Positions 1-7,801 of a DNA stretch of 13,213 nucleotides are shown here, piece after piece. Each line of letters begins with the position of its first letter. The stretch's first letter is position 1. The stretch is from the NCBI GenBank assembly GCA_029266295.1, contig JAQSXD010000048.1:1-13213 (forward strand), given 5' to 3'. Below the pieces are notes generated by a model. The model had not been told where the DNA came from. It was given only the letters and a program-made list of their open reading frames with translations, and did not search any database. This DNA is from Bacillota bacterium (lineage in GTDB: Bacteria > Bacillota > Clostridia > Peptostreptococcales > Anaerovoracaceae). The position numbers and the translations under genes are program-made.

Positions 1-2086
1 AAAAAAACTGATCGTTCTCGGTATTGACGGCATGGATCCTGTTACTGCAAGAAGAATGGTCGATGAAGGCAAGCTGCCGAATATAAAAAAATACCTTGAG
101 CGGGGCTCTGCCAGAGCAGGTCTTGATATGCTTGGCGCCCATCCCACAATCACCCCGCCCTGCTGGACCACGCTGGCCACCGGCGCTTATCCCGGTACCC
201 ACGGCATTACATGCTATTGGCGGCAATCACCGGACAGTCTGGATGCCGTCGTCTACAATATGGATTCCCGCAACTGCAAGGCGGAACCAATTTGGAATAT
301 CACCACAGAGGCTGACATGAAAACGCTGGTCTGGCACTGGCCGGGATCGTCCTGGCCGCCCACTTCTCAAAGCCCGCAGCTTCATGTTGTTGACGGCACG
401 CAGCCAGGGTCTGTCAATATGGGCGTTGCGCAGATGGACTGGGAAAAAATCATCTACGCATCTACAAAAACAGAATCGCTAAGCTTTATTCCTCGTACAC
501 AGAAAGCTGCCGGGGTCGGCTGCAACATCACCGATATCCATGAGGTATTGTCATCCAACAAACGTGGTCATCGCAGCAGCACCAAAAACGGTGCCAATTA
601 TGGCTTTGCTCAGGATGCCGATGATGAAATGATGGAGCTATGGTGGGGAGATGCCGCAAGAAAAGGCGGAGAGATCAGAACCTATGTAAAGGATCTGGAC
701 GATACGGAAATGATGATCGGTGCCAAAGTAGCTTATGACATGGTTTTCTCCCCCATCAAACCGGCATCGGATTGGGCGGCAGCCCCAGAGGGTGCGCTGG
801 AATTCTCCTTCCTGATTTCTGCGGGACAGAATTCGCGATATGGCCTGATTACAAAAGATGATTCTGGAAAGTATGGAGTGGTTTCCCTTTATCGTTCCAA
901 ATCAGATGGTTCTCCCTTTGCCGTGATTCCTGCCGGTGAAATGATCACTGGAATCATTGATGATGCAACAAAAAAGGGAATTACCAAGCCGTGCTGCAGA
1001 TCTTACAAAATCCTGGAGCTCAGCGCCGATGGCACAGATCTCCGCCTCTGGATCAGCAACGCCCTTGATACAACCAATAACATGCTGTGGCATCCTTCAT
1101 CGGTTCATGATAAAATCCTGAAAGAAGTAGGTCATATCCCCCCGGTCAGCCTCATCGGCGGCGAAGATTCCGAACTGGTTGATCAGGTATTTGAACCCTC
1201 CTGGGACAGCTACTGCCAGTGGCAGGCCGACTGTCTGGAACACCTGATTGATACAGAAGGGTACCGTGTGGTGCTCAGCCATTTGCATAATATCGATTGC
1301 GCCGGTCATCAGATCTGGCATCTTGGAAAGACGCTGAAGCCCTGGAGCCATACCGACGAAACGGTTTATCAGGAATTGATGGAACGCTTTTATCTGCAGA
1401 CAGACAAATACCTGGGCCGCTTCCTGCATTATCTTGACGAAGGTTTCACCATCCTCATCGTCTCGGATCATGGACTGCTGGTGGGCGAAAACGTTCCTCC
1501 CATTCTGGGTGAATACGGCGGGCTGAATACCGGTGTTATGGAAGAATTGGGCTATACCGTACTGAAAAAGGATCACAATGGAAACTCCGTTGACGAAGTG
1601 GATTGGGAAAAGACCCGTGCGGTTCAGATCCGAAGCAACTATATCTATATCAATCTGAAAGGCAGGGACTCCTGCGGCATCGTAGATCCGCAGGATAAGT
1701 ACGGTCTGGAAGAACAGATCATATCAGATTTGTACCAGTACAGGGATCAGACCACAGGAAAACGAGTTGTAGGAATTGCACTGAGGAATAAGGATGCGGT
1801 GCTCCTTGGCACCAACGGACCGGAATGCGGCGATATTTTCTTTACCATTGAGGAGGGCTTCAACCGGCTCCACGGTGACGGACTAACCACCGCCGATGGA
1901 TATTATAATACCTCTGCAGCACCGGTGTTCATTGCTGCAGGGCAGGGCATCAAAACAAATTATGTAACAGAACGAGTGATTCGTCAGGTGGATGTAACAC
2001 CTACCATGTCGGTTCTCCTTGGTACAAGAATCCCCTCTCAATGCGAGGGAGCGCCCATCTATCAGATTCTGTCAGAAGAGCTGTAA
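1..2086 (+). CDS. Alkaline phosphatase superfamily phosphohydrolase/phosphodiesterase, 5' partial
   Basis: The reading frame is open to the left edge. The codons before the first ATG (position 32) spell KKLIVLGIDG, running into MDP, the characteristic first strand of the AP/nucleotide-pyrophosphatase fold. The metal-binding Asp (codon 26-28) lies upstream of that ATG, so the true start is left of the window. Counting Met at 32 as residue 1, the nucleophile block PTITPPCWTTLATG sits at 38-51, with Thr41 aligning with the catalytic Thr of NPP enzymes. Later metal ligands are Asp422/His426 (NIDCAGH), Asp479-His480 (SDHG) and probably His614. A beta-rich insert lies around 260-350. The enzyme should hydrolyse a phosphate mono- or diester at a two-metal site; it resembles the predicted AP-superfamily phosphohydrolase/phosphomutase group. 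The substrate is unknown, and no membrane segment is seen in the visible part. The family call is secure; the specific reaction is not. Confidence 0.85.
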   Translation, partial: KKLIVLGIDGMDPVTARRMVDEGKLPNIKKYLERGSARAGLDMLGAHPTITPPCWTTLATGAYPGTHGITCYWRQSPDSLDAVVYNMDSRNCKAEPIWNITTEADMKTLVWHWPGSSWPPTSQSPQLHVVDGTQPGSVNMGVAQMDWEKIIYASTKTESLSFIPRTQKAAGVGCNITDIHEVLSSNKRGHRSSTKNGANYGFAQDADDEMMELWWGDAARKGGEIRTYVKDLDDTEMMIGAKVAYDMVFSPIKPASDWAAAPEGALEFSFLISAGQNSRYGLITKDDSGKYGVVSLYRSKSDGSPFAVIPAGEMITGIIDDATKKGITKPCCRSYKILELSADGTDLRLWISNALDTTNNMLWHPSSVHDKILKEVGHIPPVSLIGGEDSELVDQVFEPSWDSYCQWQADCLEHLIDTEGYRVVLSHLHNIDCAGHQIWHLGKTLKPWSHTDETVYQELMERFYLQTDKYLGRFLHYLDEGFTILIVSDHGLLVGENVPPILGEYGGLNTGVMEELGYTVLKKDHNGNSVDEVDWEKTRAVQIRSNYIYINLKGRDSCGIVDPQDKYGLEEQIISDLYQYRDQTTGKRVVGIALRNKDAVLLGTNGPECGDIFFTIEEGFNRLHGDGLTTADGYYNTSAAPVFIAAGQGIKTNYVTERVIRQVDVTPTMSVLLGTRIPSQCEGAPIYQILSEEL

Positions 2087-2112
2087 TATCAATACGCGGT
2101 GCAGAAGCAAAC

Positions 2113-2136
2113 TCAAGGGTACTTTTACACCCTTGA
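2113..2136. promoter_or_regulatory. Perfect 8-bp inverted repeat overlapping a -35 box (possible operator)
   Basis: TCAAGGGT (2113-2120) is followed after 8 nt by its exact reverse complement ACCCTTGA (2129-2136). The right arm overlaps the -35 box at 2133-2138. A third AAGGGT lies at 2144-2149 inside the promoter spacer. Its place over the -35 suggests a repressor or activator site; the DNA-binding protein is unknown. Confidence 0.4.
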
Positions 2137-2161
2137 CCATAGGAAGGGTCCATTATATAAT
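2133..2161 (+). promoter_or_regulatory. Sigma-A type promoter for the siroheme/Fe-S protein
   Basis: TTGACC (2133-2138), a 17-nt spacer and a perfect TATAAT (2156-2161). Transcription would start near 2168, about 45 nt before the chosen ATG at 2213. The promoter falls inside the longer open frame that begins at GTG 2099, which argues against that earlier start. Confidence 0.7.
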
Positions 2162-2212
2162 GACCGTATTTCTGATCCTAAAATAACTAAGAAAATAGAA
2201 AAGAGAATTAAT

Positions 2213-3070
2213 ATGGTAATGGATGAAAGAGAGTTGAAAAGCAGAGGCTTTTTAAAGCAAATTCAAGACCAGCGTTACTCACTGCGAATCAAAATCGTCG
2301 GAGGGCAGGTCACAGCAAAACAACTAAACAGTGTCTATCAACTGGCGAAAAAATATGGAAACGGCGCCGTGCATTTAACCGCAAGGCAAAGCATAGAAGT
2401 CCCTTTCATCAAAGAGGATGAGATCGACGCAGTACTTGCATTTCTCGCTCAGGAAAAGCTGGAGCCAGCCTCAACGGGTCCCAAAGTCCGAACAATTACA
2501 GCATGTCAAGGCAATGGGGTCTGTCAAAGCGGACTCATCGATACCGCCCTCCTCGCCAGAGAACTGGACGAGCGATTTGGAGGGAGGCCGGTTCCCCACA
2601 AATTTAAACTAGGTATCACCGGATGCCGGAACAATTGCCTGAAAGCCGAAGAAAATGATATTGGAATCAAAGGAGCCATGGTCCCTGCATGGACCGGCGG
2701 AAACTGCACTTACTGCGGGCTGTGCCAGAAGATTTGTCCTGCCGGCGCGATCCTTGTGGAACGGGCTAATAAACAGCTTTCCTTCCAAAAGGAAGATTGC
2801 CTGAACTGCGGCAGATGCATTAAGAAATGTCCTCAGAGTTCCTGGCAGGGAGAAAGCGGATTCGTCCTCTATTTCGGCGGCTTATACGGCAACCGCATCG
2901 TCATCGGCAGGCAGATTCACCCGGTAATTCACTCAAAAGAGAAATTGTTTCGGATCATTGAGTCAGCATTGCAATTGTTTGATCAGTACGGTAATAAAGG
3001 CGAACGGTTCAGCACTATGCTGGATCGCATCGGCTGGGATATTCTGAAAGAAAAGGTGCAGGGCATATAA
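2213..3070 (+). CDS. Siroheme/[4Fe-4S] sulfite- or nitrite-reductase-like protein with two ferredoxin clusters
   Basis: A 285-residue protein of the anaerobic sulfite reductase subunit C (AsrC)/dissimilatory sulfite reductase-like group. The N-terminal ferredoxin-like half has the conserved HLTARQSIEVPFI stretch (54-66). The siroheme-cluster cysteines are all present: C98/C104 (C-x5-C) and C138/C142 (C-x3-C). A two-cluster ferredoxin module follows with C165/168/171/175 and C196/199/202/206. The expected chemistry is multi-electron reduction of sulfite, nitrite or a related anion. AsrA and AsrB partners are absent here, so the true substrate and electron donor are open. The open frame reaches back to GTG 2099, but that codon lacks a ribosome site and the extra 38 codons contain a promoter. 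ATG 2213 has GAG 7 nt upstream and gives the usual family N-terminus; ATG 2219 is an alternative. Confidence 0.82.
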   Translation: MVMDERELKSRGFLKQIQDQRYSLRIKIVGGQVTAKQLNSVYQLAKKYGNGAVHLTARQSIEVPFIKEDEIDAVLAFLAQEKLEPASTGPKVRTITACQGNGVCQSGLIDTALLARELDERFGGRPVPHKFKLGITGCRNNCLKAEENDIGIKGAMVPAWTGGNCTYCGLCQKICPAGAILVERANKQLSFQKEDCLNCGRCIKKCPQSSWQGESGFVLYFGGLYGNRIVIGRQIHPVIHSKEKLFRIIESALQLFDQYGNKGERFSTMLDRIGWDILKEKVQGI

Positions 3071-3131
3071 TTCGTTGCACTTCACAACTGGGATGAGGGC
3101 GTAGAACTTATCCCTCACCTTTTGGAAGCAA

Positions 3132-3172
3132 TAACAAAGGACGGATTTGATTGGAAAATCCGTCCTTTGTTA
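3132..3172. terminator. Long hairpin between convergent genes, probable bidirectional terminator
   Basis: A perfect 17-bp stem (3132-3148 with 3156-3172) has a 7-nt loop and the core ACAAAGGACGGATTT. It is followed by ATTTTGG on the plus strand. The T-run is short on both sides, but the stem is long and sits between two convergent genes (stops at 3070 and 3197). A weaker 6-bp stem TGAGGG/CCCTCA (3094-3117) precedes it. Confidence 0.7.
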
Positions 3173-3196
3173 ATTTTGGTGAAGAAAACAAAACCG

Positions 3197-4369
3197 CTAC
3201 ACGGTATTCTTATCATCCTTTTTCATATTGCAGGCTTCCACCATGATCATCATGGCTGCCAGATAAACCAGCATGATCAATGGGTATAGAGAACTGCTTA
3301 CGTTCCCGATGAGCAACCCGCATAGAAGCGGCGAAACCGTATTTCCCACATACGCACAGGCCATCTGCAGCCCCATCATCGACTGGGACAGTTCTTTGCC
3401 AAAGCGGTCCGGCGTTTGGTGTAGCAAGCTGGGATAAATGGGTGCACATCCCACCCCGATGAGGATAAAGCCGGTACAAACCGTCTGATAATTGAACGCG
3501 AGCCATAAAAGGACAATCCCGATGAATCCGATGCCTTGACCAAGTCGTATCATGGTCTTGTTGCTGAAGCGTACTGTCAGGAAACCGCTCAGAAATCGTC
3601 CTCCGGTTATACCAAGATAAAACAAGGAGATGGTGGATGCTGCAAGTTCGGTGGAAAGTCCCTTCTGCATCACCATATAGCTGCTTCCCCACAGCCCAGC
3701 CGTCAATTCCAAAGAGCAGTAACAGAAAAAAGCGATCAGGATATGCTTAACCCGCGGGACTGCAAGCAGTTTTCCGATACTCATGAGGGGAGCGGCTTTC
3801 TGCTCTAATTCCTGCACCTCACCCGCCCGTTTCCATAAGGGTAGAGAAAAAAACAACGCTGCAGTTAGTACGATCTGAATGATGGAAACAATACCGTAGC
3901 CATAATTCCATCCCAGTTGATTTGTCAGACAGGCTCCCATGATATAAGGTCCCAGGGTTGCACCGACACCCCAGAAGCAATGCAGCCAGCTCATATGCTT
4001 TGCTTGGTAATGGGTTGCAACAAAGTGGTTCAATGCTGCGTCCACAGAACCGGCTCCGACACCGTAGGGAACAGCCCAAAGAAAAAGTAACCAGATATTA
4101 TGGGACAGAGCAAAGCCCATCAAAGCAATAGCAGTCATTCCGACGCTGATTGCAGTGAGCTTTCCCGTTCCCAGCTTTCGTAGCAACCGGGCGCAAAGCA
4201 AGCTGGAAAGAATTGTGCCTCCGGCAATGATCAGTGAAATAACTCCTGCGTAGGAAACAGGTACCGCAAGTTCCTGATGCATACTCGGCCAGGCAGACCC
4301 TAACAGTGCATCGGGTAACCCCAGGCTGATGAAAGACAGATATATGATCACAAGCAATAATTGAATCAC
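3197..4369 (-). CDS. MFS transporter
   Basis: A 390-residue polytopic membrane protein of the major facilitator superfamily with about 12 hydrophobic segments. The first helix, IQLLLVIIYLSFISLGLPDA, is typical of sugar/metabolite MFS proteins of Firmicutes. A basic loop between helices 2 and 3 (ARLLRKLGTGK) and GVGAGSVDAALN are also present. The substrate cannot be told. The open frame extends to a TTG at 4435, but AGGAGG at 4376-4381 with 6-nt spacing points to GTG 4369 as the start, where the first helix also begins. The gene diverges from the AraC/molybdoenzyme operon with a 211-nt gap, so it probably moves the substrate or product of that reductase and shares its regulator (inference). 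No convincing promoter of its own could be picked in the gap. Confidence 0.85.
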   Translation of the reverse strand: MIQLLLVIIYLSFISLGLPDALLGSAWPSMHQELAVPVSYAGVISLIIAGGTILSSLLCARLLRKLGTGKLTAISVGMTAIALMGFALSHNIWLLFLWAVPYGVGAGSVDAALNHFVATHYQAKHMSWLHCFWGVGATLGPYIMGACLTNQLGWNYGYGIVSIIQIVLTAALFFSLPLWKRAGEVQELEQKAAPLMSIGKLLAVPRVKHILIAFFCYCSLELTAGLWGSSYMVMQKGLSTELAASTISLFYLGITGGRFLSGFLTVRFSNKTMIRLGQGIGFIGIVLLWLAFNYQTVCTGFILIGVGCAPIYPSLLHQTPDRFGKELSQSMMGLQMACAYVGNTVSPLLCGLLIGNVSSSLYPLIMLVYLAAMMIMVEACNMKKDDKNTV

Positions 4370-4375
4370 GTAATA

Positions 4376-4381
4376 CCTCCT
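4376..4381 (-). promoter_or_regulatory. Shine-Dalgarno that sets the MFS start
   Basis: AGGAGG on the minus strand, 6 nt before GTG 4369. In the longer frame these bases would encode Arg-Arg upstream of the first membrane helix. Confidence 0.8.
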
Positions 4382-4522
4382 GTTGTCTCCAAGGAAGCGC
4401 TGATTTACTAGTTCATTGAAATCTGAAGCTGCCAAGCGGAAAATGATTTGCCGTTCAGATATGCGCCAGTGTTAAATTCCTGCTTCCCAATTCGATATTT
4501 AAAGATTACCGCCTTTTTTGCC

Positions 4523-4551
4523 TTGTTACAATATGATTTTGGACTTATAAT
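4523..4551 (+). promoter_or_regulatory. Promoter of the araC-molybdoenzyme operon
   Basis: TTGTTA (4523-4528), a 17-nt spacer and a perfect TATAAT (4546-4551). The start codon at 4581 is preceded by AGGAG 7 nt upstream. The weak -35 (4 of 6 consensus bases) fits a promoter that needs an activator, as expected if the AraC protein controls its own operon. Confidence 0.65.
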
Positions 4552-4580
4552 GTAAGAAAACCGACTTTAGGAGAAAAACC

Positions 4581-5522
4581 ATGTCATTGCAGCAATGCGG
4601 ATTAAATCTAAACCGGGACCGCCGGGAGCTAAAGCCTCATGGGACGCTGGAGTTTCCATGTGCTGCTTATTTTTCAGACTATGCAGATGTTTTATACGAC
4701 GAATTTCCGTGGCACTGGCACGACGAAATGGAGTTCATCTATATAATCAAAGGGACACTGAAACTCCAGGTACCGGGAAAATTACTGATTGTTTCTGCAG
4801 GTGAATCTGTCTTTATCAACGCAAAAGTGCTGCACACCGGGACTTCGGAGGATCTCTGCGAGAAGCTCTCCCTTGTGTTTCACCCCGAATTGATGGGAGA
4901 TGAAGCCTCTGTCTTCTCACAGAAATACGTTACCCCGCTTCGGCTGCTGCAGTCTCTCGATTGTTGCCTCTTCCATCCAGGTCAGCAGTGGATGAGCGAT
5001 ATCAGTGAAGATCTGCTCCATGTCTTTGAGACCATGAAAGAAGAAAAGATCGGCTATGAATTTGAGGTTCGTGAGAGCCTTTCCCGTATCTGTTTCATCA
5101 TGTACCGCCAATTTCTGCCCAAACCGGAAGATCATCACGCCAAGCCGGATCAGGACCAGCTACGCATCAGAAAAATGCTGGCATTCATACACGACCATTT
5201 TGCAGAAAACATCGTACTGCCCGATATTGCCGCCTCTGTAAATATCGGCGAACGGGAATGCCTCCGCTGCTTTCAGAGAGTGATTCAGTTTTCGCCGATG
5301 CAGTACCTTCTGAAATATCGGGTGATGCAGGGGGCTTCTATGCTCCTCCGCAGCGGCACAGACAGTATCACCGATATTGCCCGTTACTGCGGCTTTGAAA
5401 ACCCGAGTTACTTCACACTGATGTTCAAGCGGTACTTCAAGACCACACCGAGAGAATACAGAAAATCCTCTGGTGACGAATTGCAGGAGCCAAGCTGTAA
5501 AATAGAAAGAGGCAGAAGATGA
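4581..5522 (+). CDS. AraC family transcriptional regulator with cupin sensor domain
   Basis: 313 residues. The N-terminal cupin-like domain (about 25-110) shows HWHDEMEFIYIIKG with His45 and His47, plus His85, a typical small-molecule or metal pocket. The C-terminal domain (about 192-300) has two helix-turn-helix units: LPDIAASVNIGERECLRCF and ITDIARYCGFENPSYFTLMF, with the AraC signature end FKRYFKTTPREYRK. The stop overlaps the next gene's start as ATGA (5519-5522), so it is translationally coupled to the molybdoenzyme. The likely role is to sense the reductase substrate and control both this operon and the divergent MFS gene. The ligand is unknown. Confidence 0.9.
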   Translation: MSLQQCGLNLNRDRRELKPHGTLEFPCAAYFSDYADVLYDEFPWHWHDEMEFIYIIKGTLKLQVPGKLLIVSAGESVFINAKVLHTGTSEDLCEKLSLVFHPELMGDEASVFSQKYVTPLRLLQSLDCCLFHPGQQWMSDISEDLLHVFETMKEEKIGYEFEVRESLSRICFIMYRQFLPKPEDHHAKPDQDQLRIRKMLAFIHDHFAENIVLPDIAASVNIGERECLRCFQRVIQFSPMQYLLKYRVMQGASMLLRSGTDSITDIARYCGFENPSYFTLMFKRYFKTTPREYRKSSGDELQEPSCKIERGRR

Positions 5523-7801
5523 AAATAGAAACCTTACCAGCGGAAGCTCAGGAAGAGCGAATCATCCGCTCCTCCGGCGCGCTGAACTGCGGAGGCAGAT
5601 GCGTTCTGAAGCTGCACGTCAAAGGAAATACCATCGTCCGGATTTCAACAGAAGACGATATCCCAGACGGGGAAAAGACGCTCCAACTAAGGGGATGCCT
5701 GCGTTGCCGCTCCTACCGCTCCCACATGTATCATCCGGATCGAATCCAATATCCCCTTAAGAGAATCGGAAAACGAGGCGAAGGAAAATTTCAGCGGATT
5801 ACGTGGGAGGAAGCGCTGGATACCATCGCAGAGAATCTCATCGCTGTTCGGGATGAATTCGGGCCGGATGGGATCTATCTGCCCTATGCCACCGGAAATC
5901 CGGGACTGACCAGCGAACGTGTATGGATGCGCCGATTGCTTGGACTCTTCGGCGGCTACCTGTCCTACTATGGCTCTTACAGTTCCGCCTGCACCCAGGC
6001 GGCAACCCCCTACACCTACGGCACCACCGCTACGGGCAACAGCAGAGAAGATATTTTAAATTCCAAGCTCATGATCCTTGTGGGTTGGAATCCCGCTGAA
6101 ATGATCAGCGGCACCAACACTTCCTATTATTTAAGGAAGCTTCGGGAATCCGGAACAAAGATCATCTGCATTGATCCTATGTACTCAGCGACAGCAGCTA
6201 CCCTTGCCGACCAGTGGATTCCCATCCGTCCAACCACAGACAATGCACTGTTCGACGCTATGGCCCACGTGATGGTAAGCGAAAACCTTCATGATCAGGC
6301 GTTTCTCGATCGATACTGCCTCGGTTTCGACGAAGAACACATGCCGGAGGGAATCCCTTATGGCAATTCCTATAAAAGCTATGTTCTTGGACTTGGTCCC
6401 GATGGGATTCCCAAGACGCCAGCTTGGGCTCAGGCCATCACCGGTATCCCTGCCGAAACAATCACAGCCCTAGCAAGGGAATACGCTACGGTGAAACCCG
6501 GCGCTCTGATCCAAGGACTTGGTCCCCAGCGCCATGCTTACGGAGAGCAAATCGTCCGAGGCGGAACGGTTCTGGCCGCTATAACCGGCAATGTAGGAAT
6601 CAGCGGCGGCTGGGCTTCCGGCAGCGGCTACGCAGCAAGGGATCATTTTGTAGCCTCCATTCCTGCTGTCAATCCCAATCCCGCTCAGATATCCATGTTC
6701 TGTTGGCCCGACGCCATCCTCCGCGGGAAAGAGATGGGACCACAGGACAGCCTTCGGGGCGCAGACGGACTCAAATCCAACATCAAACTCATGCTGAACC
6801 TGGGAGGCAACTGCCTGATCAATCAGCATTCCGATATCAACCGTACAAAAAAAATACTGGAGGACGAGGAACTCGTCCGCTTTATTGCGGCTAGCGATCA
6901 CTTCGTCACACCCAGTACAAGGTTTGCCGATATTCTTCTCCCTTCGGACAGTATGTACGAACGGGATGATATCATCAAGCCCTGGGACCCGGATGACTTC
7001 GTTCTTTTCATGAATCAGGCTGTCAAACCCCAGGGAGAATGCCGCAACGGATATGATTGGATCAGTGATCTGGCCGGAAAGCTCGGCTTGCTCGAACCGT
7101 TCACCGAGGGCAGAACACTCCCCGACTGGCACCGATACCTGGTTGATAAGACAGCGGAAAAGAATCCGGGATTTCCTGATTATGAGACGTTCAAGCAATT
7201 GGGAATTTATCGATGGGAACATGAAAAACCTTGCATTGCCTTTGAAGAACAGATTTTAGATCCGGAAAACAATCCATTTCCCACGCCCTCCGGCAAAATC
7301 GAGATCTTTTCCAAGACGCTCTGGGAAAAACAACAGAAGGACATCCCCGCGGTTCCTCAGTATCTCTCAGCCTGGGAAGGTCCGGAAGACGAACTGACCG
7401 CAGCATATCCGCTGCAATGCATCGGTCACCATACGAAGCGCAGAGTTCACTCTACCTTTGATAATTCAGAACTCATGGAAGAAGTGGAACCTCACGCAGT
7501 TTGGATCAATACGCAGGATGCGGAAGTTAGGACGATCCGGAGCGGTGATCGGGTGAAGGTTTACAACGCACGGGGAATGGTAATCCTTCCGGCTAAGGTT
7601 ACCGTCAGGGTTATGCCCGGTGTCGTATCCATTCCACAAGGAGCATGGTGGACGCCCGATGAAAACGGAACAGATACGCGGGGCTGTGTCAATACGCTGA
7701 CGAAATATCAGCCAACGCCTCTGGCCTTTGGAAATCCGTCTCATACTTGTCTGGTTCAAATCACAATGGAGGAAAAAGATGAGCATACAATTGAACTTTG
7801 A
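5519..7801 (+). CDS. DmsA-like molybdopterin oxidoreductase (DMSO reductase family), no Tat leader
   Basis: 760 residues, collinear with E. coli DmsA after its signal peptide. The N-terminal Fe-S domain holds C24, C28 (CGGRC) and C60 (CLRCRSYR). The position of DmsA's first cluster cysteine is Gly20. YHPDRIQYPLKR and a GKRGEGKF stretch follow. The molybdenum ligand is inferred as Ser155 in YGSYSSA, which places it with serine-ligated S-oxide/N-oxide reductases rather than Cys or Sec enzymes. The bis-MGD binding regions are evident (GPQRHAYGEQ about 335, NLGGNCLINQHSDINR about 422-437, C-terminal dinucleotide domain from about 625 ending in GNPSHTCLV). No twin-arginine leader is present, so it is probably cytoplasmic. 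It overlaps araC by 4 nt and the ferredoxin gene by 23 nt. The substrate is unknown: DMSO, TMAO, methionine sulfoxide or a larger organic acceptor are all possible. Confidence 0.88.
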   Translation: MKIETLPAEAQEERIIRSSGALNCGGRCVLKLHVKGNTIVRISTEDDIPDGEKTLQLRGCLRCRSYRSHMYHPDRIQYPLKRIGKRGEGKFQRITWEEALDTIAENLIAVRDEFGPDGIYLPYATGNPGLTSERVWMRRLLGLFGGYLSYYGSYSSACTQAATPYTYGTTATGNSREDILNSKLMILVGWNPAEMISGTNTSYYLRKLRESGTKIICIDPMYSATAATLADQWIPIRPTTDNALFDAMAHVMVSENLHDQAFLDRYCLGFDEEHMPEGIPYGNSYKSYVLGLGPDGIPKTPAWAQAITGIPAETITALAREYATVKPGALIQGLGPQRHAYGEQIVRGGTVLAAITGNVGISGGWASGSGYAARDHFVASIPAVNPNPAQISMFCWPDAILRGKEMGPQDSLRGADGLKSNIKLMLNLGGNCLINQHSDINRTKKILEDEELVRFIAASDHFVTPSTRFADILLPSDSMYERDDIIKPWDPDDFVLFMNQAVKPQGECRNGYDWISDLAGKLGLLEPFTEGRTLPDWHRYLVDKTAEKNPGFPDYETFKQLGIYRWEHEKPCIAFEEQILDPENNPFPTPSGKIEIFSKTLWEKQQKDIPAVPQYLSAWEGPEDELTAAYPLQCIGHHTKRRVHSTFDNSELMEEVEPHAVWINTQDAEVRTIRSGDRVKVYNARGMVILPAKVTVRVMPGVVSIPQGAWWTPDENGTDTRGCVNTLTKYQPTPLAFGNPSHTCLVQITMEEKDEHTIEL
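7768..7772 (+). promoter_or_regulatory. Shine-Dalgarno that sets the DmsB-like start
   Basis: GGAGG lies 6 nt before ATG 7779, inside the end of the molybdoenzyme gene. The earlier ATG at 7728 would add 17 residues not expected in the family. Confidence 0.75.

Noticed and set aside
1097..1576. 159-codon minus-strand frame inside the phosphohydrolase gene
   Set aside because: It is antisense to the metal-binding region of the AP-fold gene and has no family motif.
4447..4528. Repeated TTTGCC words as AraC binding sites
   Set aside because: The matches are short, unevenly spaced and could easily be chance; no defensible direct repeat was found.
6470..7222. 250-codon open frame on the minus strand inside the molybdoenzyme gene
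   Set aside because: It lies fully antisense to a gene with strong family motifs, has no recognisable domain and no ribosome site; it is a shadow of the codon pattern.
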